From: Tretioscincus oriximinensis
Taxonomy: Eukaryota; Chordata; Lepidosauria; Squamata; Gymnophthalmidae
Direction: 5' to 3'
NCBI GenBank assembly: GCA_022410635.1
Contig: JAJVDF010001219.1
Span: 62,001 to 126,000 of the forward strand
DNA: 64,000 nt
The notes beneath the pieces were generated by a model that had not been told where the DNA came from, made no database searches, and worked only from the letters and a program-made list of their open reading frames with translations. Below are positions 57,101 through 64,000 of this stretch, in pieces. Position numbers and translations under genes: made by a program. Within the stretch, counting starts at the first letter, position 1; every line of letters begins with the position of its first letter.

Positions 57101-60100
57101 TTTTTCACAGACCAGATGACTTACCTTGCCGCTAAGAGAAATGTTGAGTTTGGTTAAAGGGCCTCTTGTTTCTTCTGGTAATGTACTTAAAATCTTTTTC
57201 CTCATCTGTTAGGATTAAAGAGTTTTGAAAATTATTGCCAATGCTATTGTTTCAGACAACCAACTTATTGTCATTATGAAATTTTCAACCTGTCAACCAG
57301 TTTAGAAACAATCCCTTTTCATTAAACCAGGGAGAAGTTTTGCCCCATCTCTTCCTGTTTCATAGAATCATAGAATCAGAGTCGGAAGGGACCTCCAGGG
57401 TCATCGGGTCCAACCCCCTGCTCGATGCAGGATTCATTAAACCATCCCAGACAGATGACTGTCCAGTCTCTGTTTGAAGACTTCCAGGGAAGGCGAACAC
57501 TTCTACTGGGACTTCTCCTGTTNTCCATGAAGTTTCATCTCTAATCGCAGAAATTTTCAAATATGTTGATGTGCAAACTATATCCTTTCACAGCTACAAA
57601 ATGTTTGGATGCACAATAGTTCTCAGTGACAGTATTTTGCTGCCAACCCTTCACTGGCAATCACCATGTGCACAGGAAATCTGTTGGAAGACGGCATTAA
57701 TTCTCAGCCTATGATATACGTAAAAGGCAATATCCTCCAGAAAGACCAACTGTTCACAGGCCAGAAAAATTAGGATATGATTTTCTGAACATAGCTAGTT
57801 TTGATTTTTTATTGTTACCCGCTTGGGAACCTCAGATGAAGGATGGATATAAATCTTTAAATAAAATATTTCTAAGCTATCAATTTGTGCCAAGTTGTGC
57901 CACTGCATGTCCTCCTTCAGGAAAAAGACATTTCTGTGGTGTAAAATTGCAAAGAGCTTGGAATGTAATACATTTTATTGTGGCTTTAATTCTGAAGAGA
58001 TTGTCACAAAAACGTTTATATTCACGCTCTTTCCATTTTTAAAAAAGATACTGATGTGAAAAAGATGTGAATGTTGCAAGCATGGAGCTTAACTAGTTTA
58101 TAAACTGGAAGCAAAAGGTAAAATCCAGCACACTTGCCCACAAATAAACACCCACGAGCCAATCATCAGTAAGAATGCCTAGCTGGGATCTTCCTCCCAC
58201 AACTATATTCATTCTTCCTTTGATGAGCATCAGAAAGCTATTTTCCAGTTTGCCTGAGATAAATGAACAAGAGATTCTAGGACATAAGCACTGCCATACT
58301 GCTTCAAGCAGATACATCTCTATTGGATGACTGTGTATTATCTCTAAGCTACTCCCAGGATAGAGTTACCAGATAAAATTCGGGATGGAAGTTTGCACCT
58401 TTAATAGCTATAGAAGAGATGACTTTTTACCAGGTGTAGCTTCTAATGCCTGATGCAGCTGGGAGACTTTTTCACACTCATAAAAGATGCAATGTGGGAT
58501 TTTATCTGCCTAACCCTACTCAAAGATCCTTTCACAGATTATAAAGTGGGATAAAGTTGTAACAAATAAATTAGACCTCTTGCCTTGGATAGAAATACAA
58601 GATATGAATGCAGATGACTTCTAATTAATTTTGGAGATCACAAGCAAATCAACTAGTTTGTGATATTTGAGAACAGAAGTTTGAGCATGTGAAATCTAGG
58701 CTGACTACATTTAGTAACAACAGGCCAGTCGTATACAAAGCTCCTTATGAGAACATGGTAGTGATAATGGTAGGATCTGAATTGTTCTTTGCAAAAAACG
58801 AGCAATTTCTAAAGTGTTCTGCTTCTCCTGCTCTGAACAACTCCCCCATGTGCTGTCTTTCAGATGCTGAGCAATACGGCTGCTGACCGGTGTGAAGNCC
58901 TAAGCAATATTTTAATATATCCTTCTGGTAAGGCTCATGCTTTAACAATCCCTAAGTTAAGAGAAAGGAGCTTCAGCTTACCTCATTAGTAATGGCAGTG
59001 TAGTCTTCCGCTGCCATCATTAGATCAGCAGCCAGAAAGTTGAATATAAGATTGGTGATATCAGTACAAACTGTCTTCAGCATGTGTTTAACAATGGCAC
59101 TTTGTGTCTCATCTGTAAAACATTCTTAAAGTTAGAAAGCAGTTTTCTACATCATTATATTAAACCACAGTAAACTGTGATTTAATTTTTTATTCCAACC
59201 ATTTTTTAAAATATGTTTTAAGTACGAGTTACCCACAGTGCGATAAAATATACAGGTACAATATATGCACACCAAATAATTCATCTCAGTCAATGATGTT
59301 CTTATTTCTAATTATTCTATCTTTATTCTATAGCTATTACCAAGAGATCCCACACTTCTTTAAATGTATTCTTATTCACATTTCTGACATTCTAATCCAT
59401 TTCATACACATTTTCATCAAACCAATTTCAAATTTTATTTCAAAGTTGATGTACAATTTTGGGCACTTCTACCTACTTTTCTAAGTGTTAAAATGCTGGT
59501 GGGCTTGAAAACACTATTAATACTAATGAAAATGTCTGACAAGGTATTTCAAAATGGAAAAGGAAGATTAAGGTAAATTCTTATAGATGGCCATTTGTAC
59601 AAATTATAACACCCTATGATACTAAACATAGAAGCATCTATGGATATGAAGATAATATACCAAGGGTATCAATAGCTACTAGGATGGGTCTCTTGATACT
59701 GTTTTTAAAATGCAGAAACAGGCAGTATTCCTGAAGGATCATTTGCAAGGAGTCAAAACAGATTAAGGTGTTGGCTTCTTCTGCTTGAGACTGCCCAGGT
59801 GCAATTGGTGGCCCATTGTGTGAGACAGAATGATGGACTGGAAGGGCTCTGGCGGCATTTAGTAGGGCCCCTTTTATGTTATATAATTACAGAAAGTATT
59901 GTGAACCATCAATGGTCAGCAGAAAGGGAAGGCCTGGAGAAATAAACCTTATGCATGAAATCAGAATAAAAGCAGAAATATTTCAACAACAATCAAATTT
60001 GTGAAGCAATTTTTAATATACTTTATATGCTTTTTATATATTGTCTGTTTCTAAGTTCCTCGAGTTGGTTCAGAATTCTTTGTAGGCAGCTGTTCAGTTT

Positions 60101-63100
60101 ACGTGTAAATTAAATTGTTTTCTTCACCTGTAAAATTCCTTGCACCCTTTTCAAATAACCGAATATTATTATATAAGTTGGAAACTTCTTCTTGTAAGTC
60201 TTTAATGGTTTTTTTTCGACTTGTTCCAGAATGAGCAGAAGTTGATGTCATGAACACTGACCGTAATACTTCCTGATAACTTTTTGTTAATGGCCTAAAA
60301 GCAGGGAAAAGAGAGAAAATATGAAAGGACAAAAAGATNAACAGAAATCTGACAGCTTTCCAAACACATGAACTCACAGCTGACCCAAGATTGGGAAGGC
60401 CTAGATATTGTCTGATAAACACACGTACTTTCCTGGATTGCAGACCATTAGGTGAAGACTGACGGAAAGTTATCATTTTGTATTTATTACAAACAAAACC
60501 TGTAGCTTTGTTCTACTGTAAATAAATAAATAAATAAATCTTTAAAGACACATAAAAAACCCTCCAGGTCTTATGAATGTGTTATTAAACATCAGTGAAC
60601 TGTAGAATATATCTTGATGATGCTTTAAAAAAAAACCAAGACTTAACCTACAATTAAGCAATTGCAGACATGTCAATAAATATTAATAACATGTTAATAA
60701 TTCTAAGAATTATCAGTAAGGTTTTCAAAATAGCTCCTGACCATTTGAGACACATGTAATTTCGGAAGTGCCTGCACAAGATGAAATAAAGGTTTATTTT
60801 CTCATTCTTATTGCTGAACAACGTAGGATGAGTACCTGTTAAGTACGAGGTACTCGTATTTGATTGGTTTACTATCAGACATTGCCTCTTGTTGCCCCAG
60901 GGACTTTTTCACATAAGAGGATTAGTTTCTGATATTTACTTGTTTTTTTAAACCTGAAGTTCATCACCTTATCACACTTACATATGCTTTATCATCTCCC
61001 ATATANAGTTTTCTATAAATACCTCACCCTGACATAAGTCCCTCAGCATCTGAAGTGGACGTGTCTGCGAAAGCTTATGCCACCCACTTTTCTCCTGTTA
61101 GCCTCGAAGTGCTACTAGCTCCTTTGTTGGACTTTCTACTAGACTAACACGGCTATTTCTTTGAAATTGACTAATGTAGGATGAGTTTCATTTCAATTGA
61201 ATTAATTATATATGAATATAATTACCTTATTAAATGATCAGCAATTTCTGTTATAAGTTCTTCAGGACTGTCTCTAACATGTTTTTTTAAAACTTCTTCA
61301 ATTTCTTCATGTGACATAAAAGGTATTTCAAGATGCTTGCTTTTATCTATAGCCAAAATACACATAACAATATTTTTACATTAGTGGAAAATCAATGCAG
61401 AATCATGAAGTATAATTGGGAAATATAATATACACTTGTATTAAAGACCTCAGCTAAGGCCGGGCAAAACATTATGTGTGCTGTATAATATAAAGAGCTG
61501 CAATGTGGCTGGGGAATTTTCTGAAGTGACTATGTGGATTTTGCAGTTTCCGACATTAATGAATGCCTTATTACTATTATTTTATGAAGCATACAAAAAA
61601 CAAAAAATAAATGGAGCATCAAAATACAGTGAGTAGGGTCCATTTTAAAAATTGATACATATAATTTTTTTAAAAACGTAACTCTAATATAGTCACAAAC
61701 AGAAGCTACAAACTTGTGGTACTTGCTTGTGATTCCTCATCACTGTCAACTTCTTTCCGACCCTTCTTTTTGGTTTTTTTGATCTTGAATTCTCTGGCAT
61801 TTCCTCCAACACCAGCTCCACCTTTTGCAACTCCAGTGCCTTCTGGAGGGAAAAAAACACACCATCTGGTTAACTCATTACTAGATCTAGTGTTACTTTC
61901 ATACAAATGAAATGCAACTAAAACTGTTAAACAGCAAATAGCCAAAATGGTAACCCAGACAAAGAGACAGAAGTACAGCCTGATGCACGATAAAGAAAAC
62001 AATGAGTTGAGGAAAGTAATGTTTTAATATCTACTTTCATGACTATTTTGTAAATAAATGAATTGAGCTTTATGAAAAAAGGACAACTGGTTGAATCTAA
62101 TAAAGTGAATAATAAGTGGAAAGAAAACAATTCTTACAGCAGGGCTATACTGCTATCAAAAGTGGAAATGAAATGTATCTTGGTTGAATTACAATGCAGT
62201 TAACCAATAATGTGGAACAGCAACAGTTCAGGTGTATTTTATTATTAATGTTTTACACAAAACTAATCTGCTGCAAACCTTTACTATAAAATTATACATA
62301 ACTGCAAACCTCAATGGTATAGTATTAAACGTACTTTACAAAAATAAAACTTATGGAACGTAATTCATTCTATTTATTAACTACAATTTCTAAGGCTGTG
62401 TTTCTAGAAAAAAACAAGGGATTTGCTGAAGGAAAGATATTAAGATTAATATCTGTCTGCTGAAGATCTAATGGCTGCAATGGTGACGTGACTTCCAGTT
62501 TCTACAGATTTGCCTTTTTGTACATGGATTGTCTGTAGTATAATACAGGAATATATTGTAATAGTGGAAAAACTTTGGGTGCTCCCAGTAATGGAGCCCA
62601 GGGATTAGGCCCACTCTGGGACGGAGGGGGGAGGCTGGGACAGGTGGCGGATGCAACGCTGCTGCTACAATTGGCCCCACCACCTGTCCCTGCCTTCCCC
62701 CTCTGTCCCGGAGTAGATGGTCAGAAGGGAAAGGGAGAAGTTGGTAGCACTGGGGTGGGGGTGGGGTGAGAGAGGAGAGGGGAAATAGAAGGATGGGGGA
62801 GAAGGGGAGACGATGGTACTGATTGAACCTCCTGCGATCGGTGCTGCTGCCGCCCTGTCATCACGAGTGACGGTGGTTAGATCACTGTTCCGTGCTGAAG
62901 CCCTTTCGGGCTCCAAACAGAACTTGAGGCTCCTGCCTGGGGTCAGGTGAGGTCACTTTTTGCTGGCATGAGGGCTATCTCCCGCCTGCCATGACTGAGC
63001 TCACAGTCCGATGGACCTTATGCGTTTTATTGTAAAGGATCATTTGCTGCCTTATCAGATTGGACTAGAGTAATATGCATAATGTTTATTTATCTGATTA

Positions 63101-63594
63101 TGGTAAGGAGCTAGTTTTCAAGAAGATAGAACTGCTATTGGCTTCCACTTTACAAGCAAAAAATTGGTTTGAATCAGCTTGTAAAATCAGAGGCTATGCG
63201 TAGATATTTATAGTTTGGAGTCGGTTTTGGTTTTATTCACTGACTTGGGATCTTTGTGAAGGGTAGGATCATTAAGGGTAATTTTATAATAAAGGATAGA
63301 ATAAAAATAAAAATCAAGTTAAAAGCAAGTAGCTATCAAAACTAGGACAGAAACCTAAGTAGATATAGGCGAAACCTCACATTTGTCTATAAGACATTCT
63401 TATTTGCTCTTCATTTTTTCTTGCATTTCCTGCAACTGTGACAGTAAACATAAAGTACAACTGGGTTGCCTACCTGTTGCTTTTTTCCTTCTTTCTTCTT
63501 TTCTTTCTTTTTTATTCAAAAATTCACTTTCTGTATAACCAGATTGTTTAAGGTCCTCTTCTGTGATTAGGTGAACAGGATTATTCTTTACTTC
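53951..63594 (-). CDS. UFL1: UFL1, E3 UFM1-protein ligase 1 (C-terminal half, last 9 coding exons, 5' end outside window)
   Basis: Join on the minus strand of 63594-63474, 61842-61714, 61346-61226, 60294-60128, 59112-58982, 57205-57125, 56936-56851, 56026-55846 and 54166-53951 gives 1233 nt, 410 residues plus TAA, with all phases agreeing. UFL1 is the scaffold-type ligase of the UFMylation pathway. With DDRGK1 and CDK5RAP3 at the ER it directs UFC1-bound UFM1 onto targets such as the ribosomal protein RPL26. Visible parts are a charged basic/acidic linker (KKTKKKGRK followed by DSDEESQ) and the long helical C-terminal domain ending RKTSVTEE, as in mammals. The N-terminal DDRGK1- and UFC1-binding half lies beyond position 64000. 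No frame break is seen. Confidence 0.95.
54584..55336 (+). repeat. exact 376-bp direct duplication around a single N
   Basis: 54584-54959 and 54961-55336 read identically, from GATGGGTAGCTCTATAC to CACTAGCCTGTAGCT, with N at 54960 between them. The first copy stops mid-SINE; the second continues into the full SINE. Lies in the last UFL1 intron and does not touch exons. Confidence 0.9.
55227..55531 (+). repeat. tRNA-derived SINE, family 1 (full length; head also duplicated at 54850-54959)
   Basis: GGCAGGGATAGCTCAGTTCC head, full body and (TTC)n tail. The partial copy at 54850-54959 is part of the 376-bp duplication, not an independent insertion. Confidence 0.8.
55846..56026 (-). CDS. UFL1: UFL1 exon (C-terminal domain)
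   Basis: 181 nt. It completes the split Arg, then encodes [20 protein letters not shown], a hydrophobic helix and [20 protein letters not shown], ending KIPE in phase 0. It is highly conserved with mammalian UFL1. Acceptor CTCCTCAG, donor GTGGGT. Confidence 0.95.
56851..56936 (-). CDS. UFL1: UFL1 exon (C-terminal domain)
   Basis: 86 nt: [20 protein letters not shown], then KKGDKKRE and two bases of an Arg codon completed by the next exon. The acceptor is TGAAG after a T-rich tract, chosen over the AG two bases later because it keeps the frame from the preceding exon. Donor GTAATA. Confidence 0.93.
57125..57205 (-). CDS. UFL1: UFL1 exon (C-terminal domain)
   Basis: 81 nt, 27 codons in phase 0: [20 protein letters not shown] then NISLSGK. 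The initial Met is an internal residue, not a start. Acceptor CTAACAG, donor GTAAGT (consensus). Confidence 0.93.
57360..57545 (-). mobile_element. CR1 LINE 3' end, ATTCTATG-type tail, in UFL1 intron
   Basis: Begins CATAGAATCATAGAATCAGA and includes GAAGGGACCTCCAGGGTCAT and CAACCCCCTGCTCGATGCAG; the reverse of the element at 45075. Confidence 0.85.
58982..59112 (-). CDS. UFL1: UFL1 exon (C-terminal domain)
   Basis: 131 nt, entering with two bases that complete Asp. It encodes [20 protein letters not shown] then [16 protein letters not shown] and ends ITNE in phase 0. The [13 protein letters not shown] core is typical of UFL1. Acceptor TTTACAG, donor GTAAGC. Confidence 0.95.
59640..59887 (+). 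mobile_element. diverged CR1 LINE 3' fragment in UFL1 intron
   Basis: ATAGCTACTAGGATGGGTCT ... CAGGCAGTATTCCTGAAGGA ... GAATGATGGACTGGAAGGG ... CTTTTATGTTATA. Confidence 0.7.
60128..60294 (-). CDS. UFL1: UFL1 exon (C-terminal domain)
   Basis: 167 nt. It begins [15 protein letters not shown] and contains [20 protein letters not shown], a very strongly conserved UFL1 stretch, and ends NFT plus one base. Acceptor TTTTAG after a long pyrimidine tract, donor GTGAAG. A basic RKK patch precedes the conserved helix. Confidence 0.95.
60834..61175 (+). mobile_element. SINE-like repeat, longest copy, 11-bp target duplication
   Basis: GTAGGATGAGT at 60823-60833 and 61176-61186 flanks a 342-bp unit. The 3' part is the family sequence (GAAAGCTTATGCCACCCACT ... 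GACTAACACGGCTATTTC). The 5' part, with a TATA-like CTATAAATACC near 61014, is absent from the shorter copies. In a UFL1 intron. Confidence 0.65.
61226..61346 (-). CDS. UFL1: UFL1 exon (start of C-terminal helical domain)
   Basis: 121 nt, two bases in and two bases out. It encodes [20 protein letters not shown] and continues through [14 protein letters not shown], with the next codon completed to Arg by the following exon. Acceptor GCTATAG, donor GTAATT. The PFM...EEIE and PEE patterns match the corresponding mammalian segment. Confidence 0.93.
61714..61842 (-). CDS. UFL1: UFL1 exon (Gly-rich, basic, then acidic linker)
   Basis: 129 nt encoding a Gly-rich run, then [22 protein letters not shown] followed by QASTT. 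The chosen donor GTTTGT leaves phase 1 and aligns best in length with the human linker as I recall it. A second in-frame donor (GTACCA) sits 9 nt upstream and would remove three residues. The SQ dipeptide in the acidic stretch lies where an ATM-phosphorylated serine has been reported for human UFL1; that correspondence is inference. Acceptor CCTCCAG. Confidence 0.85.
61843..63473 (-). other. UFL1: UFL1 intron with a GC-rich block
   Basis: GT-AG intron of 1631 bp. The block at about 62570-62960 is GC-rich with runs such as GGGGTGGGGGTGGGG near 62752; open frames there lack domains and splice continuity with UFL1, so it is treated as noncoding or repeat-derived. Confidence 0.55.
63474..63594 (-). 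CDS. UFL1: UFL1 exon (charged linker)
   Basis: 121 nt: 40 codons from [18 protein letters not shown] to a Lys/Arg/Glu-rich run ending RRKKAT, then one base (G) that joins AA of the next exon to give Glu. Acceptor TTTTAG, donor GTAGGC. This is the most 5' UFL1 exon in the window; no further exon was recognised between 63595 and 64000. Confidence 0.9.
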
Positions 63595-64000
63595 CTAAAA
63601 CAAAGACCACAGATGTGCTTAGACAAATGCAATATATAATATAGGAATATTCTTATAAGACATCCCTCTCTACCACAATTTAATACAGATTTTATACTGT
63701 GGAACCTCTGACAATACAGAACAGAGCATCATTGTTTTGCATGAGCCAACTAAAAATAAACCAAAACATGTTGTTTGATAGATTTGAAACAAATTAAGGA
63801 CAAAAGTATCATAAAACATTAGCGCACTTTACATTGGCATATCCCATACATAAGCATCTCTACAAGCCAGGAGAGACTGTGGGACACTAGAATTCCCACA
63901 GAACTGCCAAAGTCTTCAGTGCTGGCCAAATTCTTGTGACAATTATATCAGAGGGAAGTACTCATTTGAAAGTTCAGCCTGACTAGAAAGATGATATAGC

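Noticed and set aside
62468..62916. GC-rich block as a CpG-island promoter or extra UFL1 exon
   Set aside because: Inside a UFL1 intron whose flanking exons join in phase without it; CpG content looks modest by eye and no splice-bounded frame fits.

Overview
This is vertebrate nuclear DNA, most likely from a squamate reptile (lizard, gecko or snake). The evidence is a spliced gene pair with GT-AG introns, CR1 LINE tails of the TTCTTATG type, tRNA-derived SINEs, and abundant hAT-, Tc1- and MITE-like DNA transposons. The species call is an inference. There are no bacterial-type operons, CRISPR arrays or prokaryotic genes.

Two real protein-coding genes are present, both on the minus strand and in tandem. 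FHL5 (LIM-only coactivator) is complete: five coding exons between 39679 and 24984 join in frame into a 279-residue protein with all 36 zinc ligands of its four and a half LIM domains. Upstream of it, the last nine coding exons of UFL1 (E3 UFM1-protein ligase 1) lie between 63594 and 53951. They join in frame into the C-terminal 410 residues, and the N-terminal half lies beyond the right edge. The order UFL1 then FHL5, same strand, matches the human 6q16 arrangement as I know it. I see no functional link between the two genes beyond conserved neighbourhood.

Layout: 1-24.98 kb is gene-free DNA downstream of FHL5, filled with CR1 and L2-like fragments, tRNA SINEs, a degenerate Tc1 transposon (3.6-5.0 kb), a SPIN/OposCharlie-like hAT (5.6-6.0 kb), hAT-type elements with 8-bp target duplications and palindromic TA-flanked MITEs. 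24.98-39.68 kb is FHL5, with introns holding a decayed LINE reverse transcriptase and many foldback repeats. 39.7-53.9 kb is the intergenic interval. It contains a head-to-head LTR pair (45.7-47.1 kb), a SINE-like insertion that carries an inverted copy of nearby DNA (47.7-48.4 kb against 49.8-50.4 kb), an 86-bp-arm palindrome (48.8 kb) and a solo LTR (51.5-52.2 kb). 53.9-64 kb is UFL1. Its last intron contains an exact 376-bp duplication abutting an N, probably an assembly artefact.

I did not find a new gene system. The most unusual content is structural: foldback or template-switch retrotransposition products, related MITE families with Oct-like octamers, and inverted duplications.
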